Assembly (NCBI GenBank): GCA_039944535.1 | Contig: JBDUYP010000024.1 | Coordinates: 1 to 64,000, forward strand | Length of the DNA: 64,000 nt | Source of the DNA: JAMZMI01 sp039944535 | GTDB taxonomy: Bacteria; Bacteroidota; Bacteroidia; Cytophagales; Cyclobacteriaceae | Direction of reading: 5' to 3' | Part shown: positions 45,252 through 54,498 of the stretch, one piece after another | Layout: every line of letters starts with the position of its first letter | Position numbering within the stretch: position 1 is the first letter of the stretch | The notes under the pieces: model-generated | Seen by the model: the letters and a program-made list of their open reading frames with translations, nothing else | The model's database searches: none | Told to the model about the DNA's origin: nothing | Program-made: the position numbers and the translations under genes

Positions 45252-48200
45252 ATGGATTTGGTTGAAAATAAAGAGGAACTTTCCAACGACAAACTTAAAG
45301 CACTCCAGCAGGAATTGGATACTTTAAAAGCCAGATATGAAAATCTGGAAAAAAACGAGTTTCACCACTTACGTGAACTTTTCGATTCTTCCAACGACCT
45401 GATTCAAATTTTCAAACCAAATGGAGAACTCAAGTTTGTCAATGAAGCCTGGAGAAACAAACTTGGCTATCGCGAAGATGAAGCCAAAAACCTCAAGTTT
45501 GTAGATGTTCTGCACCCTGAGCATCGCAAGCAGACACTTCATAGCTTACTCAAGATCACCGCTGGAAGCAGTATTGAGCGGTTCGAGACGGTACTCGTCA
45601 CCAAATACGGGAAAAACATCTACGTGACAGGAAAACTCACTTCTGTTTTTGAAGGTGAAGATATACTTGAGTTTAGATGCATATTTTTTGATATAACTGA
45701 GCGATTTAGAGCTGAAAGAGCCCAGGCTCTTTATTATAAGATTGCCAATATCACCATGGAGTCCATGAGTCTGGAGAATCTTTATGAGAAGATTTATTAT
45801 GAACTCAAAGAAATCCTAAATGTAAACAGCTTCATTGTGGCCCTCAGTCAGGCTAACAATAAGAAGCATTTGGACTTTCCCTACTGGTTCAACGATCAGG
45901 AAAGTGAGGAAATCAAGTTTACGAGAGATGTCGAGAACTTGCTCATTTCTTATACGTTTGAAAGAGCCAAACCCCTTATCATTTATGAGGATGGCATTGA
46001 AAAAATATCAGCTCAGAAGCGCATTGACCTCATCGACCCTCTTCCCAAAATTTGGCTAGGCGTAGTTATTTATCTGGAAAATAAAGCCGTTGGTATCTTA
46101 TCAATAAGCTCTTATAAGGATCAGGCCGCCTATAATCACAAGGATTTGGAGTTGCTTGACTTCATAGCAGGGCAGGTCAGCCTAGCCATGGAGCGGAGGA
46201 TTAATGAAGAAAAGATTCAAAATCAGGCAGCAAGATTAAGTGCCATTTTTGAAAGCAGTACACACCAAATCTGGTCACTAAACACCGACTATCAGTTCAC
46301 ATCCTTCAACCAGAACTACTCCGATGCATTCGAAGCATATTTTGGCACCACAGCCAAGCTAGGCATGTCAATCATGGACAAATTCACAGAGAAGGCGTCT
46401 AAGAAAAATCACGACTTCTGGGCCAAAAAATACGAAGCTGCTTTTGAAGGCAAAACGCTTAATTTTCAAACCAGCCTAAAGACCCTCAAAGGAAAGAGGG
46501 TCTGGCGCGATGTTTTTATCAACCCCATATTCCTGCCTTCAGGGCGCATCGAAGAAATTTCTGTCATCGCCAATGATATTACTGAAAAGAAAGTCTCAGA
46601 AACAGCTCTAAAGGAGAGTGAAGAGAAGTTTAGAAATATTTTCGAGTCATTTCAGGACATCTATTTCCGTTGCAATATGGACGGAGAAATAACCATGATT
46701 AGCCCATCGGTGAGAGAAGTTTTAGGCCTCAAACCAGAATCCATCCTTGGAAGACCAATCAATGACTTTTTCATATCCAAAACCAAGCTATCAGAGCTTT
46801 TCAGAAACCTGTATTCACACAAAACCGTCCGCAACTTTGAAGGAAGCATAGAAACCAAGGCAGGCAAAAAAATTGATTTTATCAGCAACGTCAGGTTGAT
46901 CAAGCGCACGCGCAACAAATTTGAGATTGAAGGTGTGGCCAGAGATATTTCTGTTCTGAAAAAGACGCATGAAGAGCTAAGAAGCGCAAAGGAAATTGCT
47001 GAACGTTCGCTAAAAATCAAGGAACGGTTCCTTGCCAACATGAGCCATGAGATTCGAACACCAATGAATGGCATCATTGGCATGATAGATCTGATCGCGT
47101 CTACTAAACTAAATAAAGAGCAAACGGACTATATCCGCACAATCAAAAAATCATCAGACACACTCCTCAACATACTCAATGACATACTTGACTTGTCCAA
47201 GATAGAAGCCGGTAAAATGGAACTGCGGCTGGAGCCAGTACGACTTATTGAGACATTTGAGAAGATCTACGACCTCTACTCCCAGCAGGCTCACCTCATA
47301 AATAATTCTCTTTATTATCATTTGGATGAGCAGCTACCCGAGTATATCCTGGCCGATGAAACCAGATTGATTCAAGTCCTTTCAAACCTTACCTCAAACG
47401 CAATCAAATTTTCATATAAAAAAGGGCACATCAACATTGGAATCAGGATTTTAGAACAAAATGATGACTTGTATAAATTCAAGGTTTCTGTTAAAGATTC
47501 CGGAATAGGAATCTCACAGCCTGATTTAGAAAGGTTATTCCAAAGCTTTAGTCAACTCGATAGCTCATCTCGAAAAACGTACTCAGGCACAGGACTTGGT
47601 TTGGCCATCTCTAAGGAGTTGGTGAAATCAATGGGCGGGGAGATCAGCGTTGTTTCTACGCCAGGATTGGGGAGCACTTTTTCGTTCACATTCACTGCAG
47701 CGTCTGTAACAGCCGATAAGGTGAGTGAAAAATCTGACGAACAAGTCATTGTCAAACAGTTTACCAGCTCACACCCCAAAATATTGCTTGTAGATGATAA
47801 CGACATCAACCGAAGAGTGGCAGTGAGCATTCTTGAGAAATCGGGGTGCAAAGTCAAAGAAGCATCGAGTGGAAAAGAGGCTATTGAGTTAGTCAAAGAG
47901 CACACGTTTGATCTTATTTACATGGATATCCAGATGCCAGACATGGACGGGATAGAAACAACCAAAAAGCTAAGATCCGAAATCAAAAAGCCCCTGCCCC
48001 CTATTGTCGCCATGACAGCTTATTCCATGGAAGAAGACAGACAAAACTTCTTAAATCAGGGCATGGATGATTATGTTTCCAAGCCAATCAAGGCAAGTAA
48101 CCTAATTGGAACAGTCAAAAAATGGCTGAATTTTGAACCTCATACAGTAAGTAGTGAAGTTTTCGACGAGGAAGCAGAGGACCTTACCATCAACCAAAAC

Positions 48201-48521
48201 ACCCTCAATCACCTATACAAATACGGTGGAAAAGAGCTGATAGAGACTGTCTTAGAGGATTTTGATGTGGAAACCACACAGCAAGTCAAAAATCTGAAAA
48301 AATTCCTAAAATCAAAGGCTTACGAAGATTTAAGAAAAGAACTCCACACTCTCAAGGGAAATGCGGGCACACTTGGAATAGAAAAACTATCAAAGTCTGC
48401 TGCAAACATGGAAAAATCCCTAAAAGAAAATAAATTTGACAGTCTTCAATTCCAATTGGACAATCTGCTAGAAAATCTGTCGGAGTTTAAAGAAAGTTAT
48501 CATAACTTTATTAACACCTGA
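45252..48521 (+). CDS. Hybrid sensor histidine kinase (PAS-GAF-PAS-PAS-HisKA-HATPase-REC-Hpt)
   Basis: 1,089 residues, no membrane helix, so a cytoplasmic sensor. Order: coiled coil (1-40), PAS (about 45-150), GAF (about 160-320), two more PAS domains (about 325-450 and 460-585), HisKA with phospho-acceptor His599 (MSHEIRTPMNG), HATPase_c (about 710-830, DSGIGIS and GTGLGLAIS), receiver with Asp892 (YMDIQMPDMDG) and an Hpt domain with His1032 (LHTLKGNAG). This is a complete internal phosphorelay, BarA-like in layout. The downstream CheY-like protein, 25 bases on, is the natural output partner. Confidence 0.95.
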   Translation: MDLVENKEELSNDKLKALQQELDTLKARYENLEKNEFHHLRELFDSSNDLIQIFKPNGELKFVNEAWRNKLGYREDEAKNLKFVDVLHPEHRKQTLHSLLKITAGSSIERFETVLVTKYGKNIYVTGKLTSVFEGEDILEFRCIFFDITERFRAERAQALYYKIANITMESMSLENLYEKIYYELKEILNVNSFIVALSQANNKKHLDFPYWFNDQESEEIKFTRDVENLLISYTFERAKPLIIYEDGIEKISAQKRIDLIDPLPKIWLGVVIYLENKAVGILSISSYKDQAAYNHKDLELLDFIAGQVSLAMERRINEEKIQNQAARLSAIFESSTHQIWSLNTDYQFTSFNQNYSDAFEAYFGTTAKLGMSIMDKFTEKASKKNHDFWAKKYEAAFEGKTLNFQTSLKTLKGKRVWRDVFINPIFLPSGRIEEISVIANDITEKKVSETALKESEEKFRNIFESFQDIYFRCNMDGEITMISPSVREVLGLKPESILGRPINDFFISKTKLSELFRNLYSHKTVRNFEGSIETKAGKKIDFISNVRLIKRTRNKFEIEGVARDISVLKKTHEELRSAKEIAERSLKIKERFLANMSHEIRTPMNGIIGMIDLIASTKLNKEQTDYIRTIKKSSDTLLNILNDILDLSKIEAGKMELRLEPVRLIETFEKIYDLYSQQAHLINNSLYYHLDEQLPEYILADETRLIQVLSNLTSNAIKFSYKKGHINIGIRILEQNDDLYKFKVSVKDSGIGISQPDLERLFQSFSQLDSSSRKTYSGTGLGLAISKELVKSMGGEISVVSTPGLGSTFSFTFTAASVTADKVSEKSDEQVIVKQFTSSHPKILLVDDNDINRRVAVSILEKSGCKVKEASSGKEAIELVKEHTFDLIYMDIQMPDMDGIETTKKLRSEIKKPLPPIVAMTAYSMEEDRQNFLNQGMDDYVSKPIKASNLIGTVKKWLNFEPHTVSSEVFDEEAEDLTINQNTLNHLYKYGGKELIETVLEDFDVETTQQVKNLKKFLKSKAYEDLRKELHTLKGNAGTLGIEKLSKSAANMEKSLKENKFDSLQFQLDNLLENLSEFKESYHNFINT

Positions 48522-48546
48522 ATTTTAATCACTGACCACCGCAAAA

Positions 48547-48927
48547 ATGAATAAAAAGATCCTAGTAGCAGAAGACAGTTCCGTAATCCAAAATCTGACT
48601 AGAAGGATCTTGACGTTGCAGAACTATGAAATAAGTTCCGTAAAAAATGGCGCTCAGGTGTTGGAAAAACTCAATGCCGAAAAATTTGACCTTGTTCTTC
48701 TGGACATTCATATGCCAGTAATGGATGGTATGGAATGCGCTCGCAAGGTAAGAGAGCTATCGGAAGATCAAAATGGCACAATCCCAATCATTGCGATTAC
48801 AGGAAATGCCAATAATTACACTGAGGACGATTTTAAAAATGCCGGAATAGACGGCTTCCTTCCCAAACCGCTGAACTACGACACACTGGTGGAAACAGTA
48901 AACAGCTACATGACAAATGGAAATTAA
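48547..48927 (+). CDS. Stand-alone CheY-like response regulator
   Basis: 126 residues, a receiver domain only. Acidic pair in LVAEDSSVI, phospho-acceptor Asp53 (LLDIHMPVMDG), Thr in IIAITGNAN and Lys in FLPKPL. With no output domain it probably acts by protein contact or passes phosphate on. Lies 25 bases after the hybrid kinase whose Hpt domain could phosphorylate it. Overlaps the next gene by 11 bases. Confidence 0.95.
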   Translation: MNKKILVAEDSSVIQNLTRRILTLQNYEISSVKNGAQVLEKLNAEKFDLVLLDIHMPVMDGMECARKVRELSEDQNGTIPIIAITGNANNYTEDDFKNAGIDGFLPKPLNYDTLVETVNSYMTNGN

Positions 48928-49192
48928 ATATACCAAACATTTCCTCAATAGACTGGAAGACATTTTCTCAGAGACAGATTACGTTCTGAGATATGAAAAA
49001 GGTCGGTTTCAGTCTGGTTATTGCATTCTGAAAGACACGAAGATTGCGATTGTGAATAAATATTATTCGCTTGATGGCAAAATCAATAGCCTTCTGGAAA
49101 TTCTGCGATCGGTGGAGCTGGAAACTAAAAACCTCACCGAAAAAAACAGAAAACTCTTCTCTGAAATTACCTCAACCCAACTGCAATTTTGA
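48917..49192 (+). CDS. Small hypothetical protein
   Basis: 91 residues, soluble, starting within the end of the response regulator gene (11-base overlap) and overlapping the following TTG start. It opens MEIKYTKHFLNRLEDIF and has a FQSGYCILKDTKIAIVNKYY strand pattern, then a helical C-terminus. Short proteins with this pattern are frequent in Bacteroidota next to the metallo-hydrolase gene; the function is unknown. Tight coupling on both sides supports that it is translated. Confidence 0.72.
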   Translation: MEIKYTKHFLNRLEDIFSETDYVLRYEKGRFQSGYCILKDTKIAIVNKYYSLDGKINSLLEILRSVELETKNLTEKNRKLFSEITSTQLQF

Positions 49193-49950
49193 TTGTCACT
49201 TTTCTTGGAACCGGAACCTCACAAGGAGTGCCTGTCATCGCTTGTGAGTGTGATGTATGCCGCTCGATTGACTTTCGTGATAAGCGAACCAGATCATCCA
49301 TCCACATAAATGTGGATGGCAAAAGCCTGGTGATAGACACTGGCCCAGACTTTAGGACTCAAATGCTCCGAGAACGAATCAAGCATCTGGATGCAATCCT
49401 TTTCACACATGAGCATAAAGATCACACAGCTGGAATGGACGATGTACGCAGCTTCAACTTTCACCAAAAAATCGACATGCCGGTTTATGCGGATGAGCGT
49501 GTAATTGACCAACTGAAAAGAGAGTTTTCTTACGTTTTTGCAGAACAGAAATACCCTGGGGTGCCCAGCATTGAAATCCACACCATTGACAAGGCTGATT
49601 TTAACATCTCTGGCACAACCATCACCCCCATTGAGGTCATGCACTACAAGCTTCCCGTATTTGGATTCAGAATCAAAGATTTCACTTACATCACGGATGC
49701 CAACTATATCTCTGAAGAAGAAATAGAGAAAATAAAAGGCACCAAAGTGCTGGTATTGAATGCCCTTCAAAAGACCGATCATATTAGCCATTTCACGCTA
49801 GCACAAGCAATAGAAATGGTCCAGCGCATCAACCCTGAAAAAGCTTATTTCACACATATCAGCCATAAACTCGGAAAACAGCGAGACGTGGAATTAGAAT
49901 TACCAGAGAACTGCCATCTGGCTTTTGACGGACTGAAGATCCACCTCTGA
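49189..49950 (+). CDS. PhnP-like metallo-beta-lactamase-fold hydrolase
   Basis: 253 residues from a TTG start (49189-49191). No other start is available and the first residues IVTFLGTGTSQGVP are the conserved family opening. Metal ligands: FTHEHKDHTAGMDD (HxHxDH), then a His in VMHYKLP, Asp in YITDANYI and His in FTHISHKLG. Cysteines CECDVC near residue 20 are typical of the PhnP group, which also binds a structural zinc. It is a likely cyclic-phosphodiesterase or related hydrolase; the substrate is unknown. One base separates it from the NFACT gene. Confidence 0.88.
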   Translation: MIVTFLGTGTSQGVPVIACECDVCRSIDFRDKRTRSSIHINVDGKSLVIDTGPDFRTQMLRERIKHLDAILFTHEHKDHTAGMDDVRSFNFHQKIDMPVYADERVIDQLKREFSYVFAEQKYPGVPSIEIHTIDKADFNISGTTITPIEVMHYKLPVFGFRIKDFTYITDANYISEEEIEKIKGTKVLVLNALQKTDHISHFTLAQAIEMVQRINPEKAYFTHISHKLGKQRDVELELPENCHLAFDGLKIHL

Positions 49951-49951
49951 C

Positions 49952-51499
49952 ATGTTTCACAATTATTTCTTTTTGAAAAGGCTTGTCACCGAAATGCAGG
50001 ATAAGCTCATCGGTAAGAGCCTGGAGACATGCTTTTCACAAAGCAAAGACGAAATGATTCTAGGTTTCGCGGACGCTCAATCTGAATTTTATATCAAAGC
50101 CACACTAGAAAGCAAAATTGGGCTACTCTACTTTTCAACTGATTTTAAAAGAGCCCGAAAAAACAGTGTTGACTTATTCCCGTCATTACTCACAATCAAG
50201 TGCACTGGGGTTTATGTTTATCCATTTGAACGATCCTTCAGGCTCGAGTTTGAAAATGCTCAACACCTCATTTTTAAAATGCATGGATCCAGATCCAACA
50301 TTCTACTAGCAGAAAATAACGCTATTGTTGGCCTATTCAGAAACAACTTACCTCAGGACAAAGAAATCGTTCCTTCCGAATTGGATAAACCCGAAGGAAC
50401 ACAACAAAAATTCATTGACACAGATGGAAACCTTCAGTCCTTTTTACCCGCGCTGGGAAAAGAAATAAAACAACACTTAGAAACCCACAAGTATAATAAC
50501 TTGACAATGGAGGACAAGTGGCATTTGGTAGAGAAGACACTCCACGCCCTTGAAGAAAACCCAATGACGATCATTGAAAACGAAGACAGTATTTATGAAC
50601 TATCCTTACTTTACGTACGGGACACCAAACTCTGGCAAACAACATCAGCTATAGAGGCCGCAAACGCTTTTTACACGAACTACACAAAAAATGTATATCT
50701 CAATCATCGCAAGCAAGACCTTCTCAAGGAGTTAAACAAAAAAATAAAACAATCTGAAAGCTACCTAAAGAAGACCAGATCCCAGCTAAAAGAAATAAAA
50801 TCGCGAAGAGGTCAGGAAGAAATTGCCAATATCATCATGGCCAATCTGCATCAGATCAATCAAGGAGACAAGGAAGCAGTATTGGACGATTTCTACAATG
50901 GGGCAAAAATCAAAGTGAAGCTAAAACCCTCACTAACTCCGCAAAAAAATGCCGAATCTCTCTATAGAAAAGCAAAAAATTTAAAACTTCAATTGCAGAA
51001 CCTTGAAGAAAACATTCGCGCAAAAGAAGCTAGCCTGAGCACCTTACTTCGAGAAAAGAATACCATTCAGGAAACTACGGATTTCAGAGAACTCAGAATC
51101 AAAGACAAGGAATCCAAAAAATCTAAAACCACAGATTCTTCACACCTCCCATACCATTATTACACCTTCAAGGGTTACGACGTATTGGTTGGGAAAAATG
51201 CCAAATCGAACGACGAATTAACAACAAAAATAGCCTCAAAAAACGACTACTGGCTACATGCTAAAGATGTTTCGGGCTCGCATGTTATCATCAGGAATTC
51301 GAGCGGAAAGACAATACCCGGGGATGTGCTTGAGTGGGCAGCCCAATTGGCTGCATGGTTTTCAAAAAGAAAAACAGATTCTCTTTGCCCAGTCATTTGC
51401 ACTGAGAGGAAATATGTTCGAAAAATAAAGGGTACAACAGCGGGATTGGTGAAGGTGGAAAAGGAGAGTGTAATAATGGTAGAACCAGCCAGACACTAG
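49952..51499 (+). CDS. NFACT (RqcH/Rqc2-like) ribosome quality control protein
   Basis: 515 residues. NFACT-N domain at about 1-180 (MHGSRSNILLAEN), a long coiled coil (about 245-380) and NFACT-R at about 400-510 (YWLHAKDVSGSHVII, the RKYVRKIKGTTAGLV stretch). RqcH binds stalled 50S-peptidyl-tRNA and adds alanine tails. The position corresponding to the Asp-Arg pair of RqcH appears to read Glu93-Arg94 (YPFERSFRLEF). The coupling to the MBL-fold gene suggests co-expression. The older name fibronectin-binding protein is misleading here. Confidence 0.87.
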   Translation: MFHNYFFLKRLVTEMQDKLIGKSLETCFSQSKDEMILGFADAQSEFYIKATLESKIGLLYFSTDFKRARKNSVDLFPSLLTIKCTGVYVYPFERSFRLEFENAQHLIFKMHGSRSNILLAENNAIVGLFRNNLPQDKEIVPSELDKPEGTQQKFIDTDGNLQSFLPALGKEIKQHLETHKYNNLTMEDKWHLVEKTLHALEENPMTIIENEDSIYELSLLYVRDTKLWQTTSAIEAANAFYTNYTKNVYLNHRKQDLLKELNKKIKQSESYLKKTRSQLKEIKSRRGQEEIANIIMANLHQINQGDKEAVLDDFYNGAKIKVKLKPSLTPQKNAESLYRKAKNLKLQLQNLEENIRAKEASLSTLLREKNTIQETTDFRELRIKDKESKKSKTTDSSHLPYHYYTFKGYDVLVGKNAKSNDELTTKIASKNDYWLHAKDVSGSHVIIRNSSGKTIPGDVLEWAAQLAAWFSKRKTDSLCPVICTERKYVRKIKGTTAGLVKVEKESVIMVEPARH

Positions 51500-51622
51500 G
51501 CTTTTCCTAGCCATCATAAAAATCATTTATTCACACCCTTTTTTTTCCAATACGTCGAAAATGCTTTTCATTGTCATCATGATATTATAATCTTGAGGAA
51601 GCTATACCACATACCAGCCTTT

Positions 51623-52039
51623 ATGGAAGAAAGAAGAAGACGACCTAAAAAAGAATTCTCCATTCTATACGTAGATGACGAAGCGCCTAACCTTCGAGGA
51701 TTCAAGACATCCTTCAGAAGACTCTACAACGTGCACACAGCATTGAACGGAATAGAGGCTCTGGAAATTCTTAAGAAGAACGAAATAAATATCGTAGTAT
51801 CAGATCATCGGATGCCAGATATGAGTGGCACAGAATTGCTAGCTGAGGTTTATCAATTAAACCCGGATATCAGACGTATGATCCTGAGTGGATTTATTAA
51901 AATTGACGAACTCAAAGAGGCTGCAAAGAGTTTCGGTGTACACAATTTCGTAAGTAAACCATGGGATTTTGAGAAGCTCAAGAGTATTTTTGAAAATCTG
52001 GTAAAGCCGAATCCGGAACTGATGAACTTTAACGAATAA
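51623..52039 (+). CDS. Response regulator receiver protein
   Basis: 138 residues from the ATG at 51623; an in-frame TTG at 51593 would add 10 residues. A short basic N-terminus (MEERRRRPKKE) is followed by a receiver domain: FSILYVDDEAPN, phospho-acceptor Asp61 in VVSDHRMPDMSG, ILSG and SKPWDFEKL. The HRMPxMxG and KPWD motifs are typical of receivers joined to HD-GYP or RpfG-like proteins, but here there is no output domain. A lone gene with its own terminator. Confidence 0.9.
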   Translation: MEERRRRPKKEFSILYVDDEAPNLRGFKTSFRRLYNVHTALNGIEALEILKKNEINIVVSDHRMPDMSGTELLAEVYQLNPDIRRMILSGFIKIDELKEAAKSFGVHNFVSKPWDFEKLKSIFENLVKPNPELMNFNE

Positions 52040-52067
52040 AGGGTTTACCTACCGGCAAACCCTTTAT
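52036..52067. terminator. Bidirectional hairpin between the response regulator and pyk
   Basis: ATAAAGGGTTT, 10-base loop, AAACCCTTTAT: perfect 11-base arms between two convergent genes, overlapping the response regulator stop codon. Confidence 0.75.
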
Positions 52068-52098
52068 CTTCAGAAGTTCTTTAACAGCTTCAATCAAA

Positions 52099-53532
52099 TC
52101 ACTTCACTTCATTTATTCTTATCATATTCGTGTGTCCCTGCCAATGAAGTGGCATGGATGAAGTGTTGATATAAACATCGCCTTTTTGGAGTAGTTTTTC
52201 TCCTTTCAAGATATTCTCAATTTCATCGAACGTATCATCAAGGCCTTCAAAATTATCATAATAGAAGCCCGTGACACCCCAAGCCAAACTCATTTGCCGC
52301 AAAACGTATTTCTCATTTGTGAAAATATAAATAGCAGCCTTGGTTCTGTGCATGGACAACCTGAATCCGGTATAGCCCGATTTGGTCATACCTACCATTG
52401 CTTTAGCAGAAACACCGTCGCTCAGCCTACAGGCAGACCTTACCAAAAGGTCATTTAATCTTGTGGATGAAAATTCATCTTCTTCTGCAAACTTGTTATA
52501 AATGGAATGAGAGTCACGCTCTATGGCTGCTATGGTTTGAGCCATGCGCTGAACTGACTCTATTGGAAATTTACCAGAGGCAGATTCTGCCGAGAGCATC
52601 AAAGCATCTGCTCCATCAAGCACTGCGTTAGCAACATCATTCGTTTCAGCTCTGGTTGGACGAGGATTCTCCGTCATGCTCTCGAGCATTTGAGTAGCAA
52701 TAATTACGGGCTTAGCCAGTCTATTGCATTTTTTCACAAGACGTTTCTGGTAGATAGGAACCATCTCGGAAGGAACCTCCACTCCAAGGTCACCTCTGGC
52801 TACCATCAACGCATGCGTTTCATCAATGATTTCGTCAATATTGGCAATAGCTTCAGGCTTCTCAATTTTCGCCACAACTTTGGTTCGCACACCCGCTTTA
52901 GCTATTCTTTGTTTAATATCTCTTATATCATCGGCAGTCCTTACGAAAGAAAGCGCTACCCACTCCAAGTCAAATTGAAAAGCAAACTCCAAATCCTCAA
53001 TATCCTTTTCGGTCATAGAAGGAGCCGACACATTAGAGTTAGGAAGGTTGATACCCTTTCTAGACTTCAATAGCTCACCGTGTATTACTTCCGTATAAAC
53101 ATCATTGCCATCAACTTTGACAGTCTTCAATTCGATATTTCCATCATCCACCAAAATCATATCACCCGCTTTCACATCCTTGGTGATCCCCTGATAGACG
53201 GTGCTTACTTTTTCGCTTGTTCCTTCTATCTCATCTGTTGTAATAATAAGTTGCTGACCAGACTGGATAGGAACAGCTCCGTCTTTAACCTGACCTACCC
53301 GGATTTTAGGACCTTGCAAATCTTGCAGCAAAGCAACATGTGTTCCTAATTCCTCATTCAGATTCCTAACCATTTCGATGGTCTTCTGGTGATCTTCATG
53401 AGAGCCATGCGAAAAGTTCAACCTGAAAACATTCGCACCACTCCGTATTAATTGTCTCAGTGTATCTATATCTCTACTTGCCGGTCCTACTGTAGCAACA
53501 ATTTTTGTCTTTTTTAATAGCTCTTGATTCAT
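52099..53532 (-). CDS. pyk: Pyruvate kinase
   Basis: 477 residues. Catalytic signatures: KTKIVATVGPAS, RLNFSHGSHEDH, LVDDGNIEL, VAKIEKPEAIANIDEI (catalytic Lys and metal-binding Glu), VARGDLGVEVP and TQMLESMTENPRPTRAE. It makes pyruvate and ATP from phosphoenolpyruvate. The C-terminal domain is standard. It follows the IPExxxVDY gene by 2 bases. Confidence 0.98.
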   Translation of the reverse strand: MNQELLKKTKIVATVGPASRDIDTLRQLIRSGANVFRLNFSHGSHEDHQKTIEMVRNLNEELGTHVALLQDLQGPKIRVGQVKDGAVPIQSGQQLIITTDEIEGTSEKVSTVYQGITKDVKAGDMILVDDGNIELKTVKVDGNDVYTEVIHGELLKSRKGINLPNSNVSAPSMTEKDIEDLEFAFQFDLEWVALSFVRTADDIRDIKQRIAKAGVRTKVVAKIEKPEAIANIDEIIDETHALMVARGDLGVEVPSEMVPIYQKRLVKKCNRLAKPVIIATQMLESMTENPRPTRAETNDVANAVLDGADALMLSAESASGKFPIESVQRMAQTIAAIERDSHSIYNKFAEEDEFSSTRLNDLLVRSACRLSDGVSAKAMVGMTKSGYTGFRLSMHRTKAAIYIFTNEKYVLRQMSLAWGVTGFYYDNFEGLDDTFDEIENILKGEKLLQKGDVYINTSSMPLHWQGHTNMIRINEVK

Positions 53533-53534
53533 AG

Positions 53535-53966
53535 TTAAAATATTAAATTCTCTTTGGCCTTGATTTTAGTTGGGTCAACTACCACCGCATAATCAACCGC
53601 CGCACAGCTTTTGAGTTTAGTCATCACGTCAGATGACCAATTGTCCTGTAATGTATTTTTAAGTTTTATTAGGTAGTCAAATTGTCGAAGCTCAGGAAGC
53701 AAGTATTTGAAGCCCACTATTCCAGCTCCAGCAAGCTTATTTCTAAGCAAATGTACCATGGTGAAATCTGTTTCAGCTGCTAAATTAGAAATTCTAATTA
53801 CTTTCTGTTCAGCAAACTCTATTTTGATATCATCTTCTTTTACCAAATGAAATATGTCTAATTGATTCAAATGCCAGGCAAGCTTATACTCCTTCATAGG
53901 AGAAACCACTCCGATAAGCTCAAAATCAATCTCATATTTTTCTTCCCACTTATTTTTTTTTGACAT
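53535..53966 (-). CDS. IPExxxVDY family protein
   Basis: 143 residues from the ATG at 53966; a TTG at 53978 would add 4 residues. The family motif reads LPELRQFDYLIKL here. The protein is a small, soluble Bacteroidota-specific family with no known function. It is 2 bases from pyk and divergent from acpP, an arrangement common in the phylum. Confidence 0.88.
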   Translation of the reverse strand: MSKKNKWEEKYEIDFELIGVVSPMKEYKLAWHLNQLDIFHLVKEDDIKIEFAEQKVIRISNLAAETDFTMVHLLRNKLAGAGIVGFKYLLPELRQFDYLIKLKNTLQDNWSSDVMTKLKSCAAVDYAVVVDPTKIKAKENLIF

Positions 53967-54001
53967 ATTCGACAGCAAAATAACAAAACCCCTAGCATTC
54001 G

Positions 54002-54083
54002 TTCCGGCAGTTCCTCGACTAAATTTTCCTCGTTAGAAAAACAATCAGCTGAAGTAAATATATATTTTCCAATTCTGCCGGAA
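54002..54083. promoter_or_regulatory. Separated inverted repeat in the acpP / IPExxxVDY gap
   Basis: TTCCGGCAG at 54002-54010 and CTGCCGGAA at 54075-54083, perfect 9-base arms 64 bases apart in the 273-base gap. They could be two operator sites that loop, or the base of a long RNA stem. Confidence 0.3.
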
Positions 54084-54239
54084 AAGCCTATATACAAGAG
54101 CCATTTGGTCAAAAATAAGTTCTAAAAAACCGCAATATATAAGCTTCCATCAAGCCTAAAATGTCACAAGATTATTTTAGTTTGATTTTAAAGCTTTAAT
54201 GTATTTCTTTGCACTGGATTTTAACTAAAACACAAAAAA

Positions 54240-54476
54240 ATGTCAGAAATAGCACAAAAGGTGAAGTCAATTATTATTGACAAATTGGGTGTTGAGGAGT
54301 CAGAAGTAGCCCCTGAAGCTAGCTTCACAAATGACCTTGGCGCAGATTCACTGGATACTGTAGAGCTTATCATGGAGTTCGAAAAAGAATTTAACATATC
54401 TATTCCGGATGATCAGGCGGAAAATATTGCCACTGTAGGTCAGGCCGTTTCTTACCTAGAAGAAAACGTTAAATAA
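54240..54476 (+). CDS. acpP: Acyl carrier protein
   Basis: 78 residues, acidic. Ser37 in GADSLDTVELIM carries the phosphopantetheine arm. It holds growing fatty acids during synthesis. It starts the acpP-fabF-rnc-nadE run, 22 bases before fabF. A twelve-codon frame (ATG at 54160) precedes it in the leader. Confidence 0.98.
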   Translation: MSEIAQKVKSIIIDKLGVEESEVAPEASFTNDLGADSLDTVELIMEFEKEFNISIPDDQAENIATVGQAVSYLEENVK

Positions 54477-54498
54477 TATTTGTTTTTAAAATCCTTTC

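Noticed and set aside
49294..49791. Minus-strand frame of about 165 codons
   Set aside because: Antisense to the metallo-hydrolase gene, whose catalytic motifs are clear.
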